Notes: generated by a model not told the origin, from the letters alone. Counted from the stretch's first letter, positions 34,723 to 46,888 are shown. The stretch: DNA of 64,000 nucleotides from Actinostola sp. cb2023 (GCA_033675265.1 JAUJYZ010000255.1:1-64000); one strand, 5' to 3'. Program-made: numbers and translations.

Positions 34723-36108
34723 ATATACTATTACAATCTGACATCATATCCGACTAGCTGATCCTATATACTATTACAATCTGACATCATATCCGACTAG
34801 CTGATCCTATATACTATTACAATCTGGCATCATATCCGACTAGCTGATCCTATATACTATTACAATCTGACATCATATCCGACTAGCTGATCCTATATAC
34901 TATTACAATCTGACATCATATGCGACTAGCTGATCCTATATACTATTACAATCTGACATCATATCCGACTAGCTGATCCTATATACTATTACAATCTGGC
35001 ATCATATCCGACTAGCTGATCCTATATACTATTACAATCTGGCATCATATCCGACTAGCTGATCCTATATACTATTACAATCTGACATCATATCCGACTA
35101 GCTGATCCTATATACTATTACAATCTGACATCATATCCGACTAGCTGATCCTATATATACTATTACAATCTGACATCATATCCGACTAGCTGATCCTATA
35201 TACTATTACAATCTGACATCATATCCAACTAGCTGATCCTATATACTATTACAATCTGACATCATATCCGACTAGCTGATCCTATATACTATTACAATCT
35301 GACATCATATCCGACTAGCTGATCCTATATACTATTACAATCTGACATCATATCCGACTAGCTGATCCTATATACTATTACAATCTGACATCATATCCGA
35401 CTAGCTGATCCTATATACTATTACAATCTGGCATCATATCCGACTAGCTGATCCTATATACTATTACAATCTGGCATCATATCCGACTAGCTGATCCTAT
35501 ATACTATTACAATCTGACATCATATCCGACTAGCTGATCCTATATACTATTACAATCTGACATCATATCCGACTAGCTGATCCTATATACTATTACAATC
35601 TGACATCATATCCGACTAGCTGATCCTATATACTATTACAATCTGACATCATATGCGACTAGCTGATCCTATATACTATTACAATCTGACATCATATCCG
35701 ACTAGCTGATCCTATATACTATTACAATCTGGCATCATATCCGACTAGCTGATCCTATATACTATTACAATCTGCATCATATCCGACTAGCTGATCCTAT
35801 ATACTATTACAATCTGACATCATATCCGACTAGCTGATCCTATATACTATTACAATCTGACATCATATCCGACTAGCTGATCCTATATATACTATTACAA
35901 TCTGACATCATATCCGACTAGCTGATCCTATAGACTATTACAATCTGACATCATATCCAACTAGCTGATCCTATATACTATTACAATCTGGCATCATATC
36001 CGACTAGCTGATCCTATATATACTATTACAATCTGACATCATATCCAACTAGCTGATCCTATATACTATTACAATCTGGCATCATATCCGACTAGCTGAT
36101 CCTATATA
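34722..36108. repeat. 43-bp satellite array, second block
   Basis: About 32 copies. Marker variants ATATGCGACTAG (34919 and 35653), CCTATATATACTATT (about 35150 and 35884) and ATATCCAACTAG (35222 and 35956) repeat about 734 bp apart, a 17-unit higher-order repeat different from the 13-unit one on the left. Confidence 0.95.
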
Positions 36109-36134
36109 TACCGTATTTTCCCGGACGGTGTAAA

Positions 36135-36300
36135 GTGCAGGTTGCAGGTTGCAGGTTGCAGGTTGCAGGTTGCAGGTTGCAGGTTGCAGGTTGCAGGTTG
36201 CAGGTTGCAGGTTGCAGGTTGCAGGTTGCAGGTTGCAGGTTAGTGCAGGTTGCAGGTTGCAGGTTGCAGGTTGCAGGTTGCAGGTTGCAGGTTGCAGGTC
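36135..36300. repeat. (GCAGGTT)n heptamer array, left arm
   Basis: About 23 copies of a 7-bp unit with one break (TTAGTGCAGG near 36240). Frames reading Gln-Val-Ala-Gly-Cys-Arg-Leu are artefacts of the heptamer. Confidence 0.95.
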
Positions 36301-37317
36301 AAACGTACAGTGCAACCCCGGTATTTCAAAATAACTCAAACCAATTTCCCTTGGATTATTTTTTCAGTCAATTTAATAAGCTTACTATCGGTTATTCGAA
36401 CATTTTTTTGGCCGGTATTCGTCGAAAAACGAAAGACTCCCGAAAGTAAGATTATAAAATGTCCAAATCAGGCAAATCCAATGAGTGAGGAAAGGCTGTG
36501 TTCGCACCACGTTCAGCTTCAAAATCAGTCCATTAAGGCATTAGTTGTTTTTCTCTGATCCAGATTGCAGGGAGCCTTGGCTCGATGATCAACTGTCAAT
36601 ACCTGTCTTTTCGGATCTTTTCGGCTTTCCATGAATAAAACCACCCCCAGAATAACAGCTTCTTACTTTGAGGAGTAAAATTCACGTGTCCAGGGGTTTT
36701 CCAGTAGCAGTTTTTTCAAATCAATTGGCCAAGATAAGTCATGTTTTTATACAGCAGCGACAAATCAGCCGCCATCTTTAGCACAGGTAACCCAAACACA
36801 ATTATATCCTACCACAGGAAACCCATAGTGCTATAGCTAAAGATGGCGGCTGATTTGTCGCTGCCGTATTAAAAACATGACTTATCTTGGCCAATTGATT
36901 TGATAAACTGCCACTGGAAAACCCCTAGACACGTGAATTTTACTCCTCAAAGTAAGAAGCTGTTATTCTGGGGGTGGTTTTATTCATGGAAAGCCGAAAA
37001 GATCCGAAAAGACAGGTATTGACAGTTGATCATCGAGCCAATCTCCCTGCAATCTGGATCAGAGAAAAACAACTAATGCCTTAATGGACTGATTTTGAAG
37101 CTGAACGTGGTGCGAACACAGCCTTTCCTCACTCATTGGATTTGCCTGATTTGGACATTTTATAATCTTACTTTCGGGAGTCTTTCGTTTTTCGACGAAT
37201 ACCGGCCAAAAAAATGTTCGAAATAACCGATAGTAAGCTTATTAAATTGACTGAAAAAATAATCCAAGGGAAATTGGTTTGAGTTATTTTGAAATACCGG
37301 GGTTGCACTGTACGTTT

Positions 37318-37577
37318 GACCTGCAACCTGCAACCTGCAACCTGCAACCTGCAACCTGCAACCTGCAACCTGCAACCTGCAACCTGCAACCTGCAACCTG
37401 CAACCTGCAACCTGCAACCTGCAACCTGCAACCTGCAACCTGCAACCTGCAACCTGCAACCTGCAACCTGCAACCTGCAACCTGCAACCTGCAACCTGCA
37501 ACCTGCAACCTGCAACCTGCAACCTGCAACCTGCAACCTGCAACCTGCAACCTGCAACCTGCAACCTGCAACCTGCA
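37318..37577. repeat. (AACCTGC)n heptamer array, right arm
   Basis: About 37 perfect copies of the complementary heptamer, the mirror of 36135-36300 in the fold-back element. Confidence 0.95.
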
Positions 37578-38418
37578 CTTTACACCGTCCGGTATTTTCC
37601 GGCTTATTACCCGCACAGCGTATTACCCGCACCCTCACGATTTACGATAGAAATGAAAACAAATCATCAGATTACCCGCACCGGTGTATTACCCGCATCT
37701 AATTATAAATTCATACGAAAACATGTATACAGTACCGCTCAAATGTTTCCGTACTTACTGTAGTAACATTAAGCGTAATGTTCTTTGCACAGTATTGAAT
37801 TAATTAGAAGAAATCAAACCTATTGTAAAGTATTTAAAGATACATGAAGCTTCTTTCATGTAAAGGCGAAAGTTTAAATGAACTCTTGAAATCACGATCC
37901 AATGCAATCATACGTCTGATTCAAAACAAAACATCTTTTATACCGGGCGTCTTTCTCGTCAACTTTCGGCATTTATATCAGTTCTAAAATCTAATGGTTC
38001 GTTAGTGCACATGGGAATGTTATGTTTGAGACACTTGATTGACACATGATGTGTGAGCACGTGAAAATCACGCTGATTCTTTTGAAGAGAACTTTAGCAT
38101 AAATTTCAATCATCGTATTCATAATGTGAGTATTTCTTGTTCGTTAGATGTGAATGTTTACAGCTTCATATTTCTGCTGTATTCGAATCAGTTCTAATCT
38201 CGAAAGAACATGCGAAATATTTAACTTACAATCAAAGGAAACACTTTGATATTTACGTATCATAAACTTCGTATTTGAAGTGACAAAACTTAGCACCTTA
38301 AAAAATACAATGACAAACAAATCAGTCCATTACCCGCACCGGTCTATTACCCGCACCTTGCTTGAATAATGGTTAAATCAACAGATAACCCGCGGGTAAT
38401 ATGCCGGAAAATACGGTA

Positions 38419-38815
38419 CTATTACAATCTGACATCATATCCAACTAGCTGATCCTATATACTATTACAATCTGACATCATATCCGACTAGCTGATCCTA
38501 TATACTATTACAATCTGACATCATATCCGACTAGCTGATCCTATATACTATTACAATCTGACATCATATCCGACTAGCTGATCCTATATATACTATTACA
38601 ATCTGACATCATATCCAACTAGCTGATCCTATATACTATTACAATCTGGCATCATATCCGACTAGCTGATCCTATATACTATTACAATCTGACATCATAT
38701 CCGACTAGCTGATCCTATATACTATTACAATCTGACATCATATCCGACTAGCTGATCCTATATACTATTACAATCTGACATCATATCCGACTAGCTGATC
38801 CTATATATACTATTA
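38419..38815. repeat. 43-bp satellite array, third block
   Basis: About nine copies continue the array right of the composite element, ending where the copy D 3' flank (ACATGCTTACATGAAAGATT) begins. Confidence 0.95.
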
Positions 38816-38941
38816 CAGCTGACATGCTTACATGAAAGATTATCCTTCGAAAACACATCGTGTGACGGCTACGAGTTTCTTGCACTCGTGCGAGAACATA
38901 CTTGTCTGTTTAAATGTCATTAGTTATTGTGATGTAGTTTT

Positions 38942-41900
38942 TCATAATAATGTTCCCATCGCTATGGCAACGATCAGCAGACATCCCAAAGTCAGCCTTG
39001 AAACCATGGTTACGACACCAACTGAAAACAGCAAATAAAAATAAAATTGAGTGATTTGAATTGACTTGAAAATTATAGGGTGGTTGTTGTTTGTTGGTGG
39101 TGGTGGTTGTTGTTGTTGTTGGTTCTGGTGGTGGTTGGTGGTGGTGGTTGGTGATGGTGGTGGTTGGTGATGGTGGTGGTGGTGGTTGTTGGTGATGGTG
39201 GTGGTGGTGATGGTAGTGGTTGTTGGTGATGGTAGTGGTGGTTGGTGGTGGTGGTTGGTGAAGGTGGTGGTTGTTGGTGATGGTGGTTGTTGTTGTTGTT
39301 GTTGGTGGTGGTAGTAGTTGGTGATGGTGGTGGTGGTTGGTGGTGGTGGTTGGTGATGGTGTTGGTTGGTGATGGTGGTTGGTGGTGGTGGTGGTTGTTG
39401 TTGTTGGTTCTGGTGGTGGTTCTGGTGGTGGTTGGTGGTGGTGGTGGTGGTGTTGGTGTTGGTGATGGTGGTGGTTGGTGGTGGTGGTGGTGGTGGTTGG
39501 TGGTGGTGGTGGTTGGTGGTGGTGGTTGGTGGTGGTGGTGGTGGTGGTGGTGGTGGTGGTGGTGGTGGTGGTTGGTGGTGGTGGTGGTGGTGGTGGTGGT
39601 GGTGGTTGGTGGTGGTGGTGGTTGGTGGTGGTGGTGGTGGTGGTGGTTGGTGATGGTGGTGGTTGGTGATGGTGGTGGTGGTGGTGGTGATGGTAGTGGT
39701 TGTTGGTGATGGTAGTGGTAGTGGTTGTTGGTGATGGCGGTGGTGGTGGTTGTTGGTGATAGTAGTGGTTGGTGGTGGTTGGTGGTGGTGGTTGTTGGTG
39801 ATGGTAGTGGTTGTTGTTGGTGGTGGTGGTTGTTGGTGATGGTAGTGGTTGTTGTTGTTGTTGGTGGTGGTTGGTGTTGGTGGTGGTTGGTGATGGTGGT
39901 TGTTGTTGGTGATGGTAGTGGTTGTTGGTGATGGTGGTGGTGGTTGGTGGTGCTCAAGTATGTTAAGGCCTGTTTTTTTTGCTGATTATGGTCAAAAATT
40001 CATTTAACAATTGTAGCCAAACCATTTATCACAACTCAATGAAACTTCGCCAAGCATTTGTCTGTGTTATTGTCGACCACATTAATGGGTCACTTTGTGA
40101 AAAATTTGATCACGTGATTTATCACGTGATTTGAAAGTTGCCATACTTCATTGAAAATGCGGTAACGGGTTTACACGAAGTAAGATAATAATTGTGTGGA
40201 AAGGAGTTGCTTTAGTAACGCCCACAAACGTACGCTTGCAAAACCTGTCCATATCATTTTTCGTTAAGGCGATATTTGCTTAAACAGGTCACGTGACCAA
40301 AATCAAAGCTAAATATCTCCGCTCCTATTTAATAAAAACAGGTTTTGCAAGCATACGTTTGTGAACGTTCCTAACACATCTCTTTTCCATACAATTATTA
40401 TCTTACATCGTGTAAACCCGTTACCGCATTTTCAAAACAGTTTTGGAGACGTTAATCCGCTTTACTGGTCACGTGATCACTTAAAGTCCAAAATCGTAAG
40501 TAAATGATCATTAGTACATGGGTTTCTACACGTGTGCCAAATCTGGTGCAAGCTGGACTAATAGATCACTTGTGACACGAAAAACGTGTTTCCGAATGGA
40601 CAGGTTTTTGAACCAGGCCTTAACATACTTGAGGTGGTGGTTGTTGGTGATGGTGGTTGTTGGTGATGGTGGTTGTTGTTGGTGGTGGTGGTGGTTGTTG
40701 TTGGTGGTGGTGGTGGTTGGTGATGGTGGTTGGCTGTGGTTGGTGGTGGTGGTTCTGGTGGCGGTGGTTGGTGGCGGTGGTGGTGGTTGGTGGTGGTTGG
40801 TAGTGGTGGTTGGTGATGGTCGTGGTGGTTGGTGGTGGTTGTTGGTGATGGTGATGGTGGTTGGTGGTGGTGGTGGTTGTTGGTGGTGGTTGGTAGTGGT
40901 GGTTGGTAATGGTGGTTGGTGGTGGTTGTTGGTGATGGTGATGGTGGTTGGTGGTGGTGGTTGTTGGTGGTGGTGGTGATTGGTGGTGTTGGTAGTGGTG
41001 GTTGGTGATGGTGGTGGTGGTTGGTGGTGGTTGTTGGTGATGGTGGTGGTTGTTGTTGTTGTTGTTGTTGTCGTTGGTGGTGGTTGTTGGTGGTGGTGGT
41101 GATTGGTGGTGTTGGTAGTGGTGGTTGGTGATGGTGGTGGTGGTTGGTGGTGGTTGTTGGTGATGGTGGTTGTTGTTGTTGTTGTTGTCGTTGGTGGTGG
41201 TTGTTGGGGGGGTGGTTGTTGGTAATGGTGATGGTGATGGTTGTTGGTGATGGTGATGGTTGTTGTTGTTGGTGGTTGTTGGTGATGGTGGTTGTTGTTG
41301 TTGTTGTCGTTGTTATTGTTGTCGTTGGTGGTGGTTGTTGGGGGGGGGGTTGTTGGTGGTGTGATGTTTGTTGGTGATGGTGATGGTTGTTGTTGTTGGT
41401 GGTTGTTGGTGATGGTGGTGGTTGTTGTTGTTGTCGTTGGTGGTTGGTGGCGGTGGTGGTGGTTGGTGGTGGTTGGTAGTGGTGGTTGGTGATGGTCGTG
41501 GTGGTTGGTGGTGGTTGTTGGTGATGGTGATGGTGGTTGGTGGTGGTGGTGGTTGTTGGTGGTGGTTGGTGGTGGTTGGTAATGGTGGTTGGTGGTGGTT
41601 GTTGGTGATGGTGATGGTGGTTGGTGGTGGTGGTGGGTGTTGGTGATGGTGGTGATGGTGGTTGGTGGTGGTGGTTGTTGGTGGTGGTGGTTGTTGTTGT
41701 TGGTGGTGGTTGGTAGTGGTGGTTGGTGATGGTCGTGGTGGTTGGTGGTGGTTGTTGGTGATGGTGATGGTGGTTGGTGGTGGTGGTGGTTGTTGGTGGT
41801 GGTTGGTGGTGGTTGGTAATGGTGGTTGGTGGTGGTTGTTGGTGATGGTGGTTGGTGGTGGTGGTTGGTGGTGGTGGTTGGTGATGGTGGTGGTGGTTGG

Positions 41901-44900
41901 TGGTGGTTGTTGGTGATGGTGGTGGTTGTTGTTGTTGTTGTCGTTGTTGGTGGTTGTTGGTGGTGGTGGTGATTGGTGGTGTTGGTAGTGGTGGTTGGTG
42001 ATGGAGGTGGTGGTTGGTGGTGGTTGTTGGTGATGTTGTCGTTGGTGGTGGTTGTTGGTGATGGTGGTGGTTGTTGTTGTTGTTGTCGTTGGTGGTGGTT
42101 GTTGGTGATGGTTGTTGTTGTTGGTGGTTGTTGGTGATGGTGATGGTTGTTGTTGTTGGTGGTTGTTGGTGATGGTGGTGGTTGTTGTTGTTGTCGTTGG
42201 TGGTGGTGGTGGTTGTTGGTGATGGTGGTTGGTGGTGGTGGTGGTTGGTGGTGGTTGTTGGTGATGGTGATGGTGGTTGGTGGTGATGGTGGTTGGTGGT
42301 GGTGGTTGTTGTTGTCGTTGGTGGTGGTTGTTGGGGGGGGGTTGTTGTTGGTGATGGTGGTTGTTGTTGGTGATGGTGGTGGTTCAGTTGTTGTTGTCGT
42401 TGGTGGTTGGTGATGGTGGTGGTTGGTGATGGTTGTTGTTGGTAGTTGTTGTTGGTGGTGGTGGTTGTTGTTGTTGATGGTGGTGCTTGGTGATGGTGGT
42501 TGTATAATTATTAATTAATTAAATTATTATCGTATCAAGCTGACACTAGTGTTTTGTACCACCTCTAGAGTAGTTTCCTTGTATAACAATGCTTACCGCT
42601 ACATGTCCTCCCATTACCATTGTAACCTTTTTTACAAGTACATGTAAATGATCCAGGGCTGTCTTGACAACGCGCATTTCGATCACACGGTGTATGTAAA
42701 CATTCATCGATGTTTTCGCAAGTATGATATCCTTTCTTCTTATAACCAGAATGACAATCACATCGATAGGAACCTTTGGTATTGAAGCAGTCAGTTGAGT
42801 ATTTGTCACACCGTCGCTCGTTCTGTGCACCACATTCGTCGATATCAGTGCAAACATTGCCATCACCATGGTAACCGATGATGCACACGCAGGCATGTGA
42901 CCCAGGTTTGTTGATACAATGTGCATTGGCATGGCAACCATGCAATCCACGCTTGCACTCATCGACGTCAGTGCAATGTCGCCCGTCTCCTGTAAAACCG
43001 TTCTTGCACGTACATGTGAATGAGCCAACAGTGTTAGAGCAGTTTGCATTGATGCTGCAGTTGTGGACATCCATCACACACTCATCAATGTCGGCACATG
43101 TTTTCCCGTTGCCACTTAAACCTTGGTTGCACGTACACACATAGGAGCCTTGTGTGTTGGAGCACGTTGCATTCACGTGACAGTCATGCGTGTCTTGAAT
43201 GCACTCGTCAACATCACGACACCATGTCCCATTACCTAAAACATTTATCAACAAGTTATAAAAAAACTAGTAGCTACTTGAAGTGTTTGTCTTCCAAAAA
43301 GTCAATTTTACCTTCAAATCCATGTCTACATGTACATCGGAAAGCATCACGTGTTTTTGTGCACTCCGCATGCGCACTACAGTTGTGGTCTCCAGTGTGA
43401 CACTCATCCACCACACAATACTGTCCATCACCATAGAAACCAATTTTACAAGCACACGTATAAGAACCAATCTTATTGGTGCAGGTGGCGTTGCCATGAC
43501 ATTTATGCTCACTGATTTGACATTCGTCGGTGTCACTGCATTCATCACCATTGCTATGGTAACCATCAAGGCAATAACAGGAATAGGAGCCTGGTGTGTT
43601 GTGGCATCTGGAGTGCGAGGGACACTGGGACTTAGCACTTTTGCATTCATCAATATCAATGCATTTGTCGTCTTTTTCCGTGAAGCCTTGTTTGCACGAG
43701 CATTTGTAGGAGCCCGCAGTGTTGAAACATTGGCGGTCAGCGGCACAGATAGCTTCATTCGTCTTGCATTCGTTGATATCTTCAGGGGCCGGGGAAATAT
43801 TAAAATTAGTTTTTGGTTAAAAATACATAAAAAGTAAAAAAATAATAATAAAAGTATGACTACAAAAACATATATTGTTCGAGTGAGCTCCTGCTTACCT
43901 TCACAGCATGCCTTATTTGCTTTGTATCCTTGCTCACAAACGCAGCCCTGTTTAATGTTCTCGTTAAGGCATTTGACACATTTTTCTGAAAAGACTGAAA
44001 AGAAAAAAATTGCTACAGTACGTATGTTGTTCTAATTGTGAACACTTTTTGCACTTCATGTTATTTCTCGTCAACATATGGTACGATTATCCTGAACCTT
44101 TGCTATGAATTAGCTCTACACTTCAGCTAACATGTGATTAAGTTTCGTTGTATTTATTATTGAACTTTTCTAAATATATTTTATTATATCATGTCCGTTG
44201 GTGGTTCTAATGGCGAACAGTTGTTTGTAATTGTGAACACTTTTGGCTTGCTTTTTAATGGCTTAATACTGTGTATTATTATCGATTTCTAGCCTTGCAA
44301 TTCGATGTATAAGTTCCAAGTTGTCTTAAAACAATATTTATGTTCGTGTTATTTCGATACGAATGCTAGAAAAATGAGCGCGTTCACATTAGGACTTTCT
44401 AGCTAGCTAAAGACCGGTTTAGCTAGCTAAGTCGAAAACCCCAGTGTGAACGCGTTTTTCTAGCTAGCTAAAGCATAGCTCATTATCTCCGTTCACATTG
44501 GGAATATTGACCGGAAACAGGCAAATTTCAAACCATGTCGGGACATGGAGCGCGTTCACATTGGGACTTTCTAGCTAGCTAAAGACCGGTTTAGCTAGCT
44601 AAGTCGATAACCCCAGTGTGAACGCGTTTTTCTAGCTAGCTAAAACATAGCTCATTATCTCCGTTCACATCACAGGCAGCCCAACCACTGCTTTTGAGGC
44701 TACTAAATAATTCAAAAAACGATATTTGCGTCTTTTTTTGATGGGTTCCCTGTGGTAAAGCGAGCGCGCGCGCAATACATATGTTGGGTTCCCTGTGCTG
44801 AGTAATGTCCTATGTTGGGCTTCCTGTGTGCCTCCTGCGGGATGCGCTCGCAGCAAATGTGTATATTTACACAAGGTATGAAACTCCAGTCACGTGATGG

Positions 44901-46888
44901 CCTGATGTGCGGCGCAAGTAGATGGTGCACTTTTCCGTGAGCCGAATAGCCGAAGTCGTCGTACGCTACAGGCCCGTGGGGGGTACCCAGGGTGAAGTCG
45001 TTATTATGGCGGGAGTGGAAGAGAAGTTCATATCAAGAAAGACTGATTTTTTCGGTGTAAACGTTGGGATTCTTTTCCCTATTCATGGTAAGTTTAGAAG
45101 TTCACAATTCATGTCAACTTTAAGTAAATCTAGAAGAAATTCGACGGTTTTAAAGTAGTCCTTTTTCATTTTGAATGGTTGAGAAACTTTGGATGTGTAT
45201 ACACATTTGCTGCGGGCGCATCCCGCAGGAGGCACACAGGAAGCCCAACATAGGACATTACTCAGCACAGGGAACCCAATATATAAATGCGCGCGTGCTC
45301 TACCACAGGAAGCCCATCAAAAAAAATTTTTTTTTGGATTATTTAGTAGCCTCAAAAGCAATGGTTGGGCTGCCTGTGTTCACATTGGTAATATTGACCG
45401 GAAACAGGCAAATGTCAAACCATGTCGGGACATGGTTTAAACTCTGGAAACTCGTTAATGGTGTTGGTTTTGACAGATTTATTTTTCCTAAATGTCAATC
45501 GCGCGTCCTGAGCCGCAGGTTCACATTTCAGTTGGGTTTTATTCGTGTTTGAAGACAGCAAACTTTGTTACTTCTCTCTTTATTGTTTTAGATTCGTTAC
45601 TTATATCTATTATTCACTCCTCGTTTACTTGGATCAATCAAGAAATCAGAAAAGTTAGTTGTTTATAACCGCCAAAATTTCATATAACAGATATTGGATT
45701 ACTATTGTTGAGTAGTAACTAGCTTGAATATTAACAATGTGAACATGCATAAAAGGTTAACTAGCTAAATCTTCAAACACGATGATAGATGAACAAACAC
45801 GTATATGAGCTTAGCTAGCTAACTTTCGCTGTAGTCTGAACGCACTAGTTGAGTCAGACAGCAACGCTAAATTACTGACGTGTTTGCATGTTCATTGATG
45901 CATGCCGTTCATCACGTTCGTGTAATTGCTAACAACGCAATGGCGCAAATTTGTATCACAAACGCGGACTTCTTATACATATTTCCTTCTCAATATTTGC
46001 TATTGTACCAGTGTAGCTACATTAGCGGCAATTTTACTCTATATCTTAAGAACTACATATGTTATGAAGTGCCAAGTTATGCGTGAGCATATGCGTGTTT
46101 ACAATTAGATGCACATCGCAAAAACACGCACAATTTTTCATTCCGATGCTGCTCGTTCATTTTCAACACTTTTCTAAATATTGTTCTGTAAGGAAAAGTG
46201 TTATTATTTACCTTTTAGCTCATATAAAAACAAACTCAAAACTTTGCGTTTTTAGAAAGAAAATATGCGAACTTTGCCACTGAGAATCTAAAGGCGCGCT
46301 TAAAATTCGAATTTGTACAGTCGTCAGCTTACCTTGCCGTCAAAGTTGAAATTTTGCGCGGAATAAATGTCAGGAAGTCCAAAATAGCACTGAATGATTG
46401 AAAATAAATCAATATTTGCTCGGGTAAATTATTTTTTGTCGATCTTAACTTTACGGTATAAAAACCGCACTTTTACTGAAAAGTGTTCACAATTAGAACT
46501 GTTCACAATTAGAACAACATACTGTAATCAGATACTCACGCGTCTCTCAGCCCCTTCTCGCCTCATTCCCCTGACATCTTTTCGTCTCATCGGTCTCATT
46601 CTCTCACCAGAATTTCGCGAAAAAGTTCGATATCCCCTAGTTTTTATTTTTTATTAGAGTTATTATTATTTTTTTATTATTATTTTTTTATTATTATTAT
46701 TATTATTTTTTATTATTATTATTTTTTCCCTACAAAAGTGATGAATTCTTACCTTGGGATCCAGCGGACTTGTCGCTGCGAAACTTGTAGTGCCATAATA
46801 ACAAACCAGCTGTTAATGCTATGGCAACAGTAAATATGACAACGCCAGTAATGACTACACACTTTTTCGAATATTTCTGATATCCCAT
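38942..46888 (-). CDS. Tandem EGF membrane protein, copy D (9 EGF; diverged N-terminus)
   Basis: Exons leftwards: 46753-46888, 43899-43985, 43312-43779, 42597-43235, 38942-39021; 1410 nt, 469 residues, all phase 1. The ATG used by A-C is destroyed (AAATCGG instead of AAATGG at 46919-46925). The next in-frame ATG, 46886-46888, still gives a basic start (MGYQKYSKK) and a helix VVITGVVIFTVAIALTAGLL, so a type II anchor remains. Exon 1 and exon 2 (KCVKCLNENIKQGCVC) are the most diverged of the family. Exon 3 has four EGF and exon 4 five; the fourth of those has an extra residue (CDKYSTDCFN). The terminal exon is the standard hydrophobic tail. Introns carry transposons. It could be a functional diverged paralogue or one with a recent start-codon lesion. 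Confidence 0.78.
39077..39952. repeat. Last-intron VNTR of copy D, part 1
   Basis: GGTGGTGGTTGGTGGTGG array including nearly pure (GGT)n at 39530-39570 and 39578-39605. Interrupted by the element at 39953. Confidence 0.9.
39953..40633. mobile_element. 681-bp palindromic element inside the copy D VNTR
   Basis: Ends CTCAAGTATGTTAAGGCCTG and CAGGCCTTAACATACTTGAG. The arms pair through GCGGTAACGGGTTTACACG / CGTGTAAACCCGTTACCGC around a centre with GGTCACGTGAC. The right-end sequence recurs at 49147-51110, split by another element. No coding. Confidence 0.88.
40634..42503. repeat. Last-intron VNTR of copy D, part 2
   Basis: Continues the GGT/TTG array with TTGTTGTTGTCGTTGG interruptions and a block of several hundred bases repeated at about 40740-40950, 41445-41650 and 41705-41900. 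Confidence 0.9.
44355..44670. mobile_element. Tandem pair of fold-back elements in copy D first coding intron
   Basis: Two copies about 183 bp apart of GCGCGTTCACATT..GGACTTT, TAGCTAGCTAAAGACCGG, TTTAGCTAGCTAAGTCG and CCAGTGTGAACGCG, each able to fold on itself. The following GTTCACATTGGGAATATTGACCGG is shared by both and by 45379. Confidence 0.75.
44671..45378. mobile_element. 708-bp nested CACAGG-family element
   Basis: Ends CACAGGCAGCCCAACCACTG and GGTTGGGCTGCCTGTG; target duplication TTCACAT at 44664-44670 and 45379-45385; empty site at 44483. Each arm also contains three further inward-facing TGGG.T.CCTGTG motifs (left 44745, 44787, 44816; mirrored right 45235, 45269, 45303), so the ends are iterated. 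The centre (44880-45180) has the open frame 44922-45158 (78 residues) without recognised domain. Confidence 0.9.
45386..46730. other. Copy D first coding intron, remaining part
   Basis: AT-rich sequence with AGCTAGCTAA-type remnants to about 45850, then unassigned DNA and a TTA/TTTTA microsatellite at 46655-46726. A mirrored GTTCTAATTGTGAACA (44029) / GTTCACAATTAGAAC (46500) pair suggests an inserted element of about 2.5 kb spanning this intron. No exon is recognised; small frames at 45880-46657 lack support. Confidence 0.5.

Larger units (their letters stand above)
36111..38416. mobile_element. 2.3-kb TA-flanked composite element inside the satellite
   Basis: Outer ends CCGTATTTTCC and GGAAAATACGG with TA at 36109-36110 and 38417-38418, interrupting one satellite monomer. 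The right part (about 37587-38416) looks like an older element with ends GTATTTTCCGGCTTATTACC / GGTAATATGCCGGAAAATAC and repeated subterminal ATTACCCGCACC. Its left end holds a large fold-back (about 36120-37586) with arms of about 660-740 bp carrying heptamer arrays and a CACAGG-family remnant at the centre (36784-36830). No transposase is recognised. Confidence 0.85.

Noticed and set aside
32985..36108. CRISPR-like regular repeat array
   Set aside because: Repeats are head-to-tail with no unique spacers, in an animal genome; it is a satellite.
36135..36300. Interstitial telomere
   Set aside because: The heptamer GCAGGTT is not a standard metazoan telomere repeat and occurs as inverted arms inside a transposon.
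36082..37702. Overlapping frames rich in Cys-Arg-Leu-Gln-Val-Ala-Gly or Leu-Gln-Pro-Ala-Thr-Cys-Asn
   Set aside because: A heptamer repeated in all frames gives a 7-residue protein repeat by necessity; there is no start, splice or domain evidence.
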